Part shown: positions 31,578 to 40,997 of the stretch, piece after piece
Layout: every line of letters begins with the position of its first letter
Numbering within the stretch: position 1 is the first letter of the stretch
From: Cognatundibacterium aquatile
Lineage (GTDB): Bacteria > Pseudomonadota > Gammaproteobacteria > Burkholderiales > Burkholderiaceae_D
Assembly (NCBI RefSeq): GCF_014699135.1
Contig: NZ_JACOFT010000001.1
Location: 62,001-126,000, forward strand
DNA: 64,000 nucleotides
Direction: 5' to 3'
Position numbers and translations under genes: made by a program
Notes under the pieces: generated by a model
The model's input: only the letters and a program-made list of their open reading frames with translations
Told to the model about the DNA's origin: nothing
Database searches by the model: none

Positions 31578-32657
31578 TTATGAAGGACGATAAACACATT
31601 GCTGAAACAGCGCAGAGAACCACCGGTTGGCGATTTTCTGAGTAGTTGGCAAGTGTTGATCGTAAATGGCGGTATATTCAATCGCACTATGACTGCGGTC
31701 GGGAGCGATTTTCTGCTCAGTACCGCAGTGCAGGCGCAATTGTTTTTGCTGTGCTTCCCGGATGAATAAGTCATGTAGCAGGTGTTCTGGTTTTACTGAC
31801 ACAGGTAAGTTGTGATCCCACGCCATCAATGGGGCGGTGAGCCAGTCGCTGTCTGTTTGTGTATAAGTTCCCAGGATGCCGACCCAGTGTCCTTGCCAGC
31901 GCAGGCCAGTCAGTTCAACAAAGCCGGTTTCCAGACATAATTCAAAAAAAGCCAGACTGAAATCTGTCTGCAGATGGTTTGTTTGCCTGACGTTAGATCG
32001 CTTATGCAGTTGATATAGCGCATGTAATTCATGCAGATCGCTATTGCTGAGCTGATCCTGATGGACAATCTCGACATCAGTGTCAGGCCAGAAACCAGTT
32101 TGCTGGGTTTGCTGCGGATCCGACAAGAAGACAGTACGTGTCGCTACCATTTTCCAACCCAGATTACGCAGATGTTGCATCAGTTGCGGACAGACTTCAG
32201 AGCTGAGATGTTGCATCATCAGCGGACGTTGCGGATGTGCTGTCTGCAATCGTTCTGTCATTAGCTGGATATCGTCTGCACCCCAGGCCGGATAAAGGCT
32301 GGTCGGCAGCAGATAGTTGGCGACCAGGGCAGCCTGATCCAGCTTACCGGTGTGCATGAGCGCCGATAACGGCCCGTACACCAGACAAGACAGGGTATCA
32401 GCTATGCGTGCGGTGGCTGACGTCGATTGCTTCAGACGTTGACGATGGGCTCGCAGTAAAGCCGAACGAGGGCTGGAGGCGGCGCATTCTTGCCAATTGC
32501 TGTGTTCAAGCAAGCTGATGGGATGGCTGTGGCCACCAAATTCTATGGTCTGGATCTGGCAATGGGCATTACTGACCCAATGATTGCCGCCGCGCGAACG
32601 TGCGGTCAGCAACCAGAGGGCATCAGCCACCAGACGCGGTGGGATGGAAGTATTCAA
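31578..32657 (-). CDS. Hypothetical protein linked to btaA, 359 aa
   Basis: I do not recognise a named family. The second half (LHELHALYQLHKRSNVRQTN; FFELCLETGFVELTGLRWQG; VGILGTYTQTD) has the shape of a GNAT/FemAB-like acyltransferase fold, tentatively. No signal peptide or membrane helix is seen. It begins 11 bases after the btaA stop, so the two are co-transcribed. A role in completing or modifying the BtaA product is an inference from position only. Confidence 0.7.
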   Translation of the reverse strand: MNTSIPPRLVADALWLLTARSRGGNHWVSNAHCQIQTIEFGGHSHPISLLEHSNWQECAASSPRSALLRAHRQRLKQSTSATARIADTLSCLVYGPLSALMHTGKLDQAALVANYLLPTSLYPAWGADDIQLMTERLQTAHPQRPLMMQHLSSEVCPQLMQHLRNLGWKMVATRTVFLSDPQQTQQTGFWPDTDVEIVHQDQLSNSDLHELHALYQLHKRSNVRQTNHLQTDFSLAFFELCLETGFVELTGLRWQGHWVGILGTYTQTDSDWLTAPLMAWDHNLPVSVKPEHLLHDLFIREAQQKQLRLHCGTEQKIAPDRSHSAIEYTAIYDQHLPTTQKIANRWFSALFQQCVYRPS

Positions 32658-32668
32658 ATCAGGAAAAG

Positions 32669-33883
32669 TCAGGTTTTTTGATAGAGATGCATGCCGCCGT
32701 AAATGGCCGAACGGTCAATCGCGTGTAAAGCACGGTTATGTTCCGTATCGGTATGCCATGTGGATAACAATGTGCTTGGTAATGCCGGTTCCAATGGCGA
32801 CGACTGACCAGCTGTACGGAACACGACTCTGGCACCGGGGGCAGCAGTGCGGTTGACTTCTTCCCACAGGCTGGTGAGTTGTGATTGATCCATCCAATCT
32901 TGTGCATCGAGGAAAACATAGGCATTCATAGAAGCGCGTGGCTGGGTACGCAGGAAATCGGTCATCGTCAGATGATGCGCATGCAGGCGGTCGATATTGC
33001 GGCGCAGGCTGAAGAAATGCGCTTGTTGCAGATACATGGGCAAAGCGGCCTGACGCCGTATGTCATAGCGCCGGCCAAATGCCTGTTGCGCGAAACAATT
33101 CTGATCCAGTGGAAAATCGCAGGATAAATGCCGCATTCTTTCTTTGAATAAGACATGTAATCCTTCATCGGCATCTTTTTTCAACGCCGCGAACTGCGAC
33201 AGTGGTACACCAATGCTATACAGCGCCAGCGGCTGTTGGGCGAGCAGTTTGAACAAGCCTGTATCAAATACCGGGGCAATGTAATGGTCGAATATATCGC
33301 GTTGTTCCTGCACGCTGCGGGCTTCGAGCATCTTGCTCATGTCGCCGCCCATCAATCTGACAAAACCGTGGGCGAAGCTGATGAAGCGGCCAAGCAAACC
33401 GTGTTGATAGGCCTGATTGGTAAAGTAGTGATAGCGAGGTTTGCCTGTGATCGTGCGGCTTTCCCAGAAGCTACTCGCATCTTCGGATAAATGCTGGCGG
33501 ATATGACGTTTATACCGTTTCAGATTATCGGCATGATTCGCGTCACCGAGATATGCCAGCACGGCATCATAATCGGGCAGATGTTTGATCGCGGTCTGTT
33601 TGATGTTGAGCATCGCCAGATGCGCGGCGTTCAGATCAACCGCGTGCACAGCTGCCGGTTCGGCAGATAAATACGCCAGCGCGTTACAACCGCCGGAAGA
33701 AATCGTGACGATGTTGGCACCGGGACGTAATTGCAGCGCATGCAGATCGGCTTGCGGGTCTTCCCAGATCTGCGCATGAACGAGGCGGCTGAACCAGTGC
33801 GCGAACAGTTTGTCAGCGATGCCTTTACGACCCTGGGTCGTCGAGTTAAACACCGCGCTGGCGATCAGTGCTTTGCTGGACAT
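32669..33883 (-). CDS. btaA: BtaA-type S-adenosylmethionine:diacylglycerol 3-amino-3-carboxypropyl transferase, 404 aa
   Basis: DUF3419/BtaA family. It contains LVHAQIWEDPQADLHALQL at the N-terminus and a SAM-binding segment ANIVTISSGGCNALAYL with VHAVDLNAAHLAML, both typical. BtaA transfers the aminocarboxypropyl group of SAM to diacylglycerol, giving the precursor of betaine lipid DGTS. The N-methyltransferase BtaB is not adjacent. A Pho box upstream (33933-33950) suggests induction by phosphate starvation, when betaine lipids replace phospholipids. Confidence 0.92.
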   Translation of the reverse strand: MSSKALIASAVFNSTTQGRKGIADKLFAHWFSRLVHAQIWEDPQADLHALQLRPGANIVTISSGGCNALAYLSAEPAAVHAVDLNAAHLAMLNIKQTAIKHLPDYDAVLAYLGDANHADNLKRYKRHIRQHLSEDASSFWESRTITGKPRYHYFTNQAYQHGLLGRFISFAHGFVRLMGGDMSKMLEARSVQEQRDIFDHYIAPVFDTGLFKLLAQQPLALYSIGVPLSQFAALKKDADEGLHVLFKERMRHLSCDFPLDQNCFAQQAFGRRYDIRRQAALPMYLQQAHFFSLRRNIDRLHAHHLTMTDFLRTQPRASMNAYVFLDAQDWMDQSQLTSLWEEVNRTAAPGARVVFRTAGQSSPLEPALPSTLLSTWHTDTEHNRALHAIDRSAIYGGMHLYQKT

Positions 33884-33932
33884 ATTGTTCTCCGATTATC
33901 GTTATTGATAATGGAGACTGTAGGCCGGGCAG

Positions 33933-33950
33933 GTGACAGGCTGGTGACAA
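33933..33950 (-). promoter_or_regulatory. Pho box upstream of btaA
   Basis: On the minus strand TTGTCAC-CAGC-CTGTCAC: two 7-base direct repeats 11 bases apart, the PhoB-binding layout. TACAGT follows ten bases downstream as a plausible -10. The ATG of btaA is ~45 bases further. Confidence 0.8.
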
Positions 33951-34008
33951 ACAGATGAAGTTTTGGTGAAAAACGAACAGCGGTAGCAGTGTTTCGCCAA
34001 CGGCGGGC

Positions 34009-34416
34009 TCAGTTTTCTTTGCTATGCCGGATAGATAAGCGACGGCGACGGGCAACGATGAACAGATACAACTGATACGCGAAATAGAGCGAGGCTAAGA
34101 CGGGCATCGATGCGACCAGAAAAAACAAACCACCCGATAGTGGCACCGGGCCAGACCAGACTTGTGCAGCAGTGATAGGGGCGGATTCTTTTTTCTTTTC
34201 CGGTTCTGGCATTTTCGGTGTGTCGATGACGACGCCGGTCGTTTGTTTTGGTAAATCTTCCGGCGCGACGACGAACACCGATTGCGAGACGGATGGGGCG
34301 ACTGATTGTGACGTTGGTGACGTTGGTGCAGGTGGCGCTGATGGCGTGGTATCAGCAGCAAAGACTGTGACGCTGAATAATTGCATTGCCAGAACCAGAG
34401 TGCACTTGAGTTTCAT
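34009..34416 (-). CDS. Secreted or membrane-anchored hypothetical protein, 135 aa
   Basis: Signal peptide (MKLKCTLVLAMQLFSVTVFA, cleavage near AADTT) followed by a long Pro/Ser/Thr-rich linker (SAPPAPTSPTSQ; KMPEPEKKKESAP). A single C-terminal membrane helix (GGLFFLVASMPVLASLYFAY) ends in a basic tail (RRRRLSIRHSKEN). The frame is open upstream to 34482, but the signal peptide begins at 34416. No family is recognised. Confidence 0.7.
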   Translation of the reverse strand: MKLKCTLVLAMQLFSVTVFAADTTPSAPPAPTSPTSQSVAPSVSQSVFVVAPEDLPKQTTGVVIDTPKMPEPEKKKESAPITAAQVWSGPVPLSGGLFFLVASMPVLASLYFAYQLYLFIVARRRRLSIRHSKEN

Positions 34417-34626
34417 GAGTGGAGAGCAGTAAAAAATACAGAAAAATATAAAACGCTGAGCATCAAATGCCGCGTCAATCACAGGTGAAGCTTCGCTGTG
34501 TTTCGCAAAACGAAGGCAGTTCCGGTTCGTTCATCGTCATTGCCGATCACGAACCAGCCTGCATTTTATCCATAAACCGTGTTCATGGTGACCTTATCGC
34601 TGGCTGACTGCCTTGTGCGTTAATGT

Positions 34627-36096
34627 TCAGCGCACCCGGTTTACCGCCGTTTCCCATTCAGCCATCAGCGCTTGTGCCTGCGCGCGGCTCATGGTCGGGA
34701 TAAATTGTCTGTCCATTCTCCAGGTTGCCGCGCATTCATCCTGATTCGCAAAAATACCGACACCGAGCCCGGCCAGATAAGCCGCGCCCAGAGCCGTGGT
34801 TTCCGTTACTTTTGGCCGGATGACGGGAATGCCGAGTAAATTTGCCTGAAATTGCAGCAACAGATTGTTGGCTGCAGCGCCACCGTCGACGCGCAATTCA
34901 GTGATCGGGGAGACCGCATCCTTCACCATCGCCAGCAATACGGCGGTACTTTGAAACGCAATGGATTCAAGTGCTGCCCGGGCAATATGGGCAACCGTGC
35001 TGCCACGGCTCAGACCGACAATCGCGGCTTTGGCGTCGGCCACCCAATAAGGTGCACCAAGTCCGGTGAACGAGGGTACAAAGACCACGCCGCCGGAATC
35101 CGGCACGCTGCTGGCGAGTTGTTCGACGTCGGTGGAATGTTGTATCGCCTGCAGCCCATCGCGTAGCCATTGCACAACGGCTCCCCCAATAAATACGCTG
35201 CCTTCAAGCGCATATTGGCTGGTGACGCCCGTCTGACAAGCACTCGTGCTGATTAAACCATTGTGCGATGTCGCAACTTGCGCGCCGGTGTGCATCAGCA
35301 TGAAACAACCAGTGCCATAGGTATTCTTTGCCATACCGGGTGTAAAACACGCCTGCCCGAACAGCGCGGCTTGCTGATCACCGGCAATACCTGCGATGGG
35401 GATGGCGCTGCCGAGCAAACTGCAAGTGCCAAAAACATGGCTGGATGGCGACACTTCGGGTAACACCGCAGCCGGAATATCAAACAGATCAAGTAATTCC
35501 TGATCCCATTGTCCCTGATGAATATTCAGCAGCATAGTGCGCGAGGCATTCGTGATATCGGTCACATGCAGCTTGCCTTCGCTGAGTTGCCACGCCAGCC
35601 AGGTATCTATCGTGCCGAATGCCAGTTCGCCGCGTGCCGCCCGCTGGCGTGCGCCGGGAATGTGATCGAGCAGCCATTTGAGTTTGCTTGCCGAAAAATA
35701 CGGATCGAGTATCAGCCCGGTTTTTGCCTGAATTTTTTCAGCATAACCCTGTGCGCGCAGTTCTTCGCAATACGCGGCGGTGCGGCGGTCTTGCCAGACA
35801 ATTGCATTGTACAAAGGCTGGCCGGTTTTTTTATCCCATAACACCGTGGTTTCGCGCTGATTCGTGATGCCGATGGCGGCGATGTCATTCGCCTGCAAAC
35901 GTGCATTGCGCATGGCTTGCTGGCAGGTGACAAACTGACTTTGCCAGATTTCATTGGCATCATGTTCGACCCAACCCGGCTGCGGAAATATCTGACGGAA
36001 TTCTTGCTGTGCCGAGGCAACTATCTGACCCTGTTCATCAAAAATAATACTGCGTGAACTGGAAGTTCCCTGATCAAGTGCGAGCAAATAAGCCAT
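34627..36096 (-). CDS. glpK: Glycerol kinase, 489 aa
   Basis: Phosphorylates glycerol to sn-glycerol 3-phosphate with ATP. FGGY-kinase fold: [20 protein letters not shown] at the N-terminus (phosphate 1), [14 protein letters not shown], and the FGGY signature region [37 protein letters not shown] supplies the adenosine site. Length is standard. glpF and glpD are not adjacent. It is monocistronic by spacing. Confidence 0.97.
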   Translation of the reverse strand: MAYLLALDQGTSSSRSIIFDEQGQIVASAQQEFRQIFPQPGWVEHDANEIWQSQFVTCQQAMRNARLQANDIAAIGITNQRETTVLWDKKTGQPLYNAIVWQDRRTAAYCEELRAQGYAEKIQAKTGLILDPYFSASKLKWLLDHIPGARQRAARGELAFGTIDTWLAWQLSEGKLHVTDITNASRTMLLNIHQGQWDQELLDLFDIPAAVLPEVSPSSHVFGTCSLLGSAIPIAGIAGDQQAALFGQACFTPGMAKNTYGTGCFMLMHTGAQVATSHNGLISTSACQTGVTSQYALEGSVFIGGAVVQWLRDGLQAIQHSTDVEQLASSVPDSGGVVFVPSFTGLGAPYWVADAKAAIVGLSRGSTVAHIARAALESIAFQSTAVLLAMVKDAVSPITELRVDGGAAANNLLLQFQANLLGIPVIRPKVTETTALGAAYLAGLGVGIFANQDECAATWRMDRQFIPTMSRAQAQALMAEWETAVNRVR

Positions 36097-36199
36097 TGAT
36101 GATCCTGCCGTAAGGAAATTGAAAAAAGATGTAAAACTTTGGCTGAGACAGAACCATTATGTTATTTTGCTAATAATATAAAAAACAAAAGGTCAGATT

Positions 36200-36478
36200 G
36201 TGGCGGGAATGATCAGCTTTTCATTATCTTTATTGGTGATGCTGTTATTTGCGGTGGCGACTTTGCGTCGGTCGCGTTTGCTAATGAATTTTTCTTTCGC
36301 CGCGATGGTATTGTCCGGCCTGGTTAACTGGTACCAGTTTGTTTTCCCTCAGGGTTTAGAACCCTTGTTTTTTATCGGTACGCTGGCCACCGTGCTGGTG
36401 GTTTCTTGTTTTTTTTATGCGGTGTATACATTCGATCCACCGCAGTCGGAACCCCGACAAACCAGCGACCGGGAATAA
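36200..36478 (+). CDS. Small membrane protein, 92 aa
   Basis: Three hydrophobic helices (residues 4-20, 28-46, 52-75), e.g. MISFSLSLLVMLLFAVATL, and a short hydrophilic tail. The GTG start at 36200 lies seven bases after AAAGG; an ATG nine bases later is an alternative. No family is recognised. It is read divergently from glpK and ends at a terminator. Confidence 0.65.
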   Translation: MAGMISFSLSLLVMLLFAVATLRRSRLLMNFSFAAMVLSGLVNWYQFVFPQGLEPLFFIGTLATVLVVSCFFYAVYTFDPPQSEPRQTSDRE

Positions 36479-36495
36479 ACTCGTTCAGCCAGGAT

Positions 36496-36521
36496 AAGCG
36501 CCAGCATAGCTGGCTTTTTTT
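36496..36521. terminator. Hairpin terminator between convergent genes
   Basis: GCCAGC-ATA-GCTGGC (36500-36514) followed by seven T on the plus strand. It serves the 92-aa gene. The FKBP stop codon overlaps its end. Confidence 0.85.
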
Positions 36522-36963
36522 ACCTTATTCCGACTAATTCCACATCAAAAATCAGGGTCGCATTCGGTGGTATGACGCCACCTGCACCGCGTGCACCGTA
36601 CGCCAGTTCTGGCGGAATAATCAAGGTACGTTTGCCGCCGACTTTCATGCCGACAACTCCCTGATCCCAGCCTTTAATGACCTTGCCGGCACCGACTGTA
36701 AAACTGAACGGTGGTCTGCCGGAAGAACTGTCAAACTGGGTTCCATGTTCTTTCGCAGCGAGAGGATCATGCAGCCAGCCGGTGTAATGTACCAGGGCAT
36801 TATTTCCTGCTGCAATTTCTTGTCCGGTCCCGGTTTTAACGTCGATTTTTTGCAAGCTGCTACCGACTGTTGTGGTATCACTTTGCATCTGTGCAGTGGC
36901 AATATTGCCGGTTAAAAGAACAGACAAACCGAATGCAGCAACAAGCAGACGAGATTTCATCAC
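36520..36963 (-). CDS. FKBP-type peptidyl-prolyl isomerase, secreted, 147 aa
   Basis: Signal peptide (MMKSRLLVAAFGLSVLLTG, cleavage near TAQMQ) and one FKBP domain. The domain has ALVHYTGWLHD, GTQFDSSSGRPPFSFTVGAG, VIKGWDQGVVGMKVGGKRTL and IPPNATLIFDVELVGI, retaining the usual aromatic active-site residues. It catalyses cis-trans proline isomerisation during periplasmic folding. Length is typical for single-domain forms. Confidence 0.95.
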   Translation of the reverse strand: MMKSRLLVAAFGLSVLLTGNIATAQMQSDTTTVGSSLQKIDVKTGTGQEIAAGNNALVHYTGWLHDPLAAKEHGTQFDSSSGRPPFSFTVGAGKVIKGWDQGVVGMKVGGKRTLIIPPELAYGARGAGGVIPPNATLIFDVELVGIR

Positions 36964-37042
36964 TAAAACATCCTTTTTGAGTAAGCCATGACTGCAACCG
37001 AGAAAACCAACCGGCTCTCGATATGCGCGCCACGGCGATTAA

Positions 37043-37306
37043 TTATTTTTTTGAATTCTGTAATTTCTGTTCAAACGCCAGATCGAGCTTGCTGACTTTT
37101 TTCGGCGCCTGTTTTTCGAGAGAATTGACGTAGGCGACGAAGGCATCGATTTCCAGCGGCTCATGTAATACGTCTGGCGTGTTGGTGCCGTTGGAGCGCG
37201 TCAGAAAAAAACGACCATCGGCCATGCTGACCATAGAATAGGCGGTGCCGTTGCTACGGTCTTTCAGTCTTTGCACTGCATTACTTGCTTTCGTCGAGCG
37301 TGCCAT
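37043..37306 (-). CDS. Hypothetical protein, 87 aa
   Basis: Small, basic and soluble. DRSNGTAYSMVSMADGRFFL suggests a beta-rich core, and the tail is lysine-rich (KQAPKKVSKLDLAFEQK). No family is recognised. Its start overlaps the stop of the solute-binding protein gene by one base (TGATG), so translation is coupled. Confidence 0.7.
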   Translation of the reverse strand: MARSTKASNAVQRLKDRSNGTAYSMVSMADGRFFLTRSNGTNTPDVLHEPLEIDAFVAYVNSLEKQAPKKVSKLDLAFEQKLQNSKK

Positions 37307-38037
37307 CAGCGGATTCCATATTTACGCATCAGTTTTTCCATCGTGCCGTCGTTATCTAATTCGCGATTGATTTTGTTAAAGAGATCAATGCGTTGTTTAT
37401 CCATGCGGATATTACACAACATATTGAGTTCGATGTTTTTGTAGCGGGCAGCACGCACGATGTCATTGGCAAAACCCAGTTGTTGGGCCAACGACATGCC
37501 ATGCAATTCAGAAACCACCCAGTAATCGATGCGTTTGTTGACGAGTAAACGCGGGTTGTCATCGTCTTCGCTGGCGAAAGCGATGCGATAACCTTGTTCT
37601 GTCAGCTGTATGCCGGTCGCTGCATTTTTGTAGGAACCGATAGAGTAAGGTTTGGCATCTTCAAATTTTTTTAATACGCGGCTATCGTTTTTCCGTCCGT
37701 ACAGAACCCAGTTATCATTGGTGAGCGGGCCTACCCATTTGAATAAATTTTCTCGTTCAGGCGTGCGGCGAAAGGCGAACAGGCAAGTGTTATCGTCGTT
37801 CAGCGTGGAGTGCAGCCCGCGTGCGAGTGAGGTGCTGTTGATATCCGGGGTTTCACCTGCCCGCTTCATGATTTCTATAATTTTGTCGGTGACGAAACCA
37901 CGGATTTCTCCCGTTTTCGGTTCGGTATATGAGAACGGTGCGTATTCCTGTATCAGTAAATGCAGGCTCTCAGCCAGTGTAATCGAGGGCATAGAGGTAA
38001 GACCGGCGGAGAGAATAATAAGAGTCTGGGCTTTCAA
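37306..38037 (-). CDS. Periplasmic solute-binding protein (SBP family 3-like), 243 aa
   Basis: Signal peptide (MKAQTLIILSAGLTSMPSIT, cleavage near LAESL) then LLIQEYAPFSYTEPKTGEIR and GFVTDKIIEIMKRAGE, the typical start of bacterial extracellular solute-binding protein family 3. No ABC permease or ATPase is adjacent. Such orphan members often serve sensing or uncharacterised roles. Ligand unknown. Confidence 0.85.
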   Translation of the reverse strand: MKAQTLIILSAGLTSMPSITLAESLHLLIQEYAPFSYTEPKTGEIRGFVTDKIIEIMKRAGETPDINSTSLARGLHSTLNDDNTCLFAFRRTPERENLFKWVGPLTNDNWVLYGRKNDSRVLKKFEDAKPYSIGSYKNAATGIQLTEQGYRIAFASEDDDNPRLLVNKRIDYWVVSELHGMSLAQQLGFANDIVRAARYKNIELNMLCNIRMDKQRIDLFNKINRELDNDGTMEKLMRKYGIR

Positions 38038-38249
38038 AGCATTTACTTTCAGTGCGGCTTACAGGAACTACCGGCATCGAGATTTATTTTTATTTTCGGT
38101 AGTCCGGATTGTATACGTCTGCGGCAAAAAATTGATGTTGAGAATGACAATAAAAGCTGCAAATACAACGTGAATTTGATCTGGGGAAAAGCGAGGGCGA
38201 CAGCAAATTTTTTTACTTGTTTCTGTTGTTGTCGGTTCTGTTGAAAAAG

Positions 38250-39143
38250 CTAAATTAATAATTGCCAGCACTGTTTGATCAGTTCAAAACTGGCGGCGAT
38301 CATCGCTTCGTTTTTCCGTTTTTCCTGACAAATAATACAAAGTTGCGTTTCAACGCTGACGGCGTCGGCGATGACTAAACCATGTGCGTGCGCTTCCCGT
38401 ATCGCAATCGCATCGCGGATCAGGCTCAGGCCAACACCCGATTTCACCAGATCCAGCATCGACGGTTCTTGGTCCACAAGCGCGACTTTATTCGGCGTCA
38501 GATTGAGTTCGGCAAAGATTTTCGTCAATAGTCGGTTGTGGGCCGATTCGGGCGGTGTCCATATCAATGGCAATTGCGCGAGACTTTGCCAGCCCTGACC
38601 GAGTACACGCTTATTCCAACCGCTGGGCGCGACCACGCGATAAGTAAAATTAGTCAGCACCACACTGTAAACCGCCGTTTTACCGTCGTCGGGGGCTTCG
38701 CCAATATAAAAGCCGACATCCAGACTGCCAGCGCGGATTTGCTGTAACACGGAACCAGACATCCCCTGTTGCAGTCGTGTGGATAACTGTGGATAAGTTT
38801 CTACCAGCCGTTTCAGAAATGCACCGAGGCGGGTGAACTCAGGGTCGAGTATCGTTCCTATCGCCAGTTCACCACTCAGCGTGGAGTGTAAAGAATTCGA
38901 TGCCTGACGAAATTCAACGAGACAACTTAAGACCCGTTCTGCATAAGGAAGCAATTTCGCGCCATCGTTGGTCAGCGTCATGCCGCTGGCACTGCGGCTG
39001 AACAGTTGTAAATTCAGGCTTTCCTGTAATGCTTTGATTTGCAGGCTGACGGCGGGTTGAGTGACATGCAGACGCTCGGCGGCGCGGGTCAGATTACCTT
39101 CTCTGGCGACGGTCACAAAAGCGCGTAATTGAGTGAAATCCAT
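38250..39143 (-). CDS. LysR-family transcriptional regulator, 297 aa
   Basis: N-terminal helix-turn-helix (MDFTQLRAFVTVAREGNLTR, AAERLHVTQPAVSLQIKALQ) and LysR substrate-binding domain. It is divergent from mmsA with ~170 bases between, so mmsA is its likely target. The effector is unknown but could be a valine- or propionate-pathway intermediate by analogy with mmsR-mmsA pairs (inference). Confidence 0.94.
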   Translation of the reverse strand: MDFTQLRAFVTVAREGNLTRAAERLHVTQPAVSLQIKALQESLNLQLFSRSASGMTLTNDGAKLLPYAERVLSCLVEFRQASNSLHSTLSGELAIGTILDPEFTRLGAFLKRLVETYPQLSTRLQQGMSGSVLQQIRAGSLDVGFYIGEAPDDGKTAVYSVVLTNFTYRVVAPSGWNKRVLGQGWQSLAQLPLIWTPPESAHNRLLTKIFAELNLTPNKVALVDQEPSMLDLVKSGVGLSLIRDAIAIREAHAHGLVIADAVSVETQLCIICQEKRKNEAMIAASFELIKQCWQLLI

Positions 39144-39312
39144 GTTGTCTCCATCAGCGTGGGATATAAACTGGTGTTGATAACACTGGCACGCAGAATT
39201 TTTTGAATATTATAAGCATGTCTTATATTGCTATTGAAAATAATTAATTGGATTTGCTATGAGTAGTCCATTAATCTGCTATCGAACTTCCATTTCTGAC
39301 TAAGGGTTTCTT

Positions 39313-40809
39313 ATGACATCGTTGATACAGCATTTTATGAATGGCCAGGTAGTAAGCTCGGCCAGTGGCCGTCAGCAGGACGTGTTTAATCCGGCGACCG
39401 GCGCGGTTGTGGCGCAAGTGGTGCTGGCGAATCTGGACGAAGTGAATGCGGTGGTGGCTGCGGCGAAAGCGGCAGCGCCAGCGTGGGCGGAGACCGCGCC
39501 ACTCAAGCGTGCACGCATTATGTTCAAGTTCAAAGAACTGCTGGATCAGCATCATAAAGAAATCGCCGCGCTGATCACGCGTGAACATGGCAAGGTCTTG
39601 TCGGATGCGATGGGCGAAGTCACCCGCGGTATTGAAATCGTTGAATTCGCCTGCGGTATGCCGCAACTGTTGAAAACCCAGTTTTCTGACAACATCGGCG
39701 GTGGCATCGACAATTACAACCTGCGTCAGCCGCTCGGTGTGACTGCCGGTATTACGCCGTTTAATTTCCCTTTCATGGTACCGATGTGGATGGCTCCGCT
39801 GGCGATTGCGACCGGTAACACATTTATTCTGAAACCTTCTGAGCGCGATCCTTCCTGCGCATTGCTGATTGCTGATTTGTTGAAAAAAGCGGGCTTACCA
39901 GATGGCGTGTTCGGCGTATTGCAAGGCGATAAAGTCGCGGTGGATGGCTTGCTGCAGCATCCGGATGTGTCCGCTGTTTCATTCGTTGGTTCGACGCCGA
40001 TTGCCGAATATATTTACAGCGAAGGCACACGCCTGGGCAAACGCGTACAGGCGCTCGGCGGTGCTAAAAATCATCTGGTTGTGATGCCGGATGCGAATCT
40101 GGATCAGGCCGTCGACGCCTTGATGGGCGCGGCATACGGCTCTGCAGGTGAACGTTGCATGGCAATTTCTGTGGCGGTGGCGGTCGGTGATGTGGCCGAT
40201 AAACTGGTCGCCGCACTGGTGCCCCGCGTAAAAACGCTGATCATTAAAAATGGCATGGAAGCCGATGCCGAAATGGGGCCGGTCGTAACAGCGGTGCACA
40301 AGGCAAAAATCGAAGGCTATATTGCCGATGGTGTGGCTGAAGGCGCGCAATTGCTGGTTGATGGACGTGGCTTTTCTGTGCCTGGTCATGAAGGCGGTTT
40401 CTTCCTCGGCGGCACACTGTTTGATCACGTCAAAGAAGGCATGAAAATTCATCGCGAAGAGATTTTTGGGCCGGTATTGTGCATCATCCGCGTGCCGGAT
40501 TTTGCGTCGGCCGTTGAGCTGATTAACCGCCATGAATTCGGCAATGGTGTGTCCTTGTTCACGTCCGATGGCAACACGGCACGCGAATTTTCACGCCGTA
40601 TTCAGGTCGGGATGGTCGGTATCAATGTACCTATTCCTGTGCCTATGGCATGGCATTCTTTTGGTGGCTGGAAACGTTCTTTGTTCGGCGATCAGCATGC
40701 GTATGGCGAAGAAGGCATACGCTTCTATACCCGTTACAAATCCGTGATGCAGCGCTGGCCAGACAGCATAGGCAAAGGTGCTGAATTCACGATGCCGGTA
40801 GCGAAGTAA
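39313..40809 (+). CDS. mmsA: Methylmalonate-semialdehyde dehydrogenase (CoA-acylating), 498 aa
   Basis: Aldehyde dehydrogenase of the MMSDH branch: oxidises methylmalonate (or malonate) semialdehyde to propionyl-CoA (acetyl-CoA), CO2 and NADH in valine catabolism. [31 protein letters not shown] and the nucleophile Cys in [14 protein letters not shown] are diagnostic of the CoA-dependent family. Length is standard. Other valine-degradation genes (mmsB) are not adjacent. It is divergent from a LysR gene. Confidence 0.95.
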   Translation: MTSLIQHFMNGQVVSSASGRQQDVFNPATGAVVAQVVLANLDEVNAVVAAAKAAAPAWAETAPLKRARIMFKFKELLDQHHKEIAALITREHGKVLSDAMGEVTRGIEIVEFACGMPQLLKTQFSDNIGGGIDNYNLRQPLGVTAGITPFNFPFMVPMWMAPLAIATGNTFILKPSERDPSCALLIADLLKKAGLPDGVFGVLQGDKVAVDGLLQHPDVSAVSFVGSTPIAEYIYSEGTRLGKRVQALGGAKNHLVVMPDANLDQAVDALMGAAYGSAGERCMAISVAVAVGDVADKLVAALVPRVKTLIIKNGMEADAEMGPVVTAVHKAKIEGYIADGVAEGAQLLVDGRGFSVPGHEGGFFLGGTLFDHVKEGMKIHREEIFGPVLCIIRVPDFASAVELINRHEFGNGVSLFTSDGNTAREFSRRIQVGMVGINVPIPVPMAWHSFGGWKRSLFGDQHAYGEEGIRFYTRYKSVMQRWPDSIGKGAEFTMPVAK

Positions 40810-40817
40810 TTTCCTCT

Positions 40818-40856
40818 GCTCCCGGTGCGTTGATGTTGTAAAGACTTGCCGGGAGC
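40818..40856 (+). terminator. Inverted repeat after mmsA
   Basis: GCTCCCGG (40818-40825) pairs with CCGGGAGC (40849-40856) around a 23-base loop. There is no T run, so it may be a weak terminator or an RNA-stabilising hairpin. Confidence 0.45.
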
Positions 40857-40897
40857 CGCCCGAATAACCCTCCGCACCCAGATTGCCTCTGCGGGAT

Positions 40898-40981
40898 GGG
40901 GGAGTATCTTTCAGTTTGCATCTGATGTCCTTATAAATAAAGGGGTTAACGGGTGCAGTAACTCATACTCCTCCCCAGTAT
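40898..40981. repeat. R1-related repeat, copy H (weak)
   Basis: The ends GGGGGAGTATC (40898-40908) and ATACTCCTCCCCAGTAT (40965-40981) match the R1/copy G end motifs. The interior shows little similarity to other copies. It lies between mmsA and the nitronate monooxygenase gene. Confidence 0.45.
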
Positions 40982-40997
40982 GTGAAAGAACCACATT

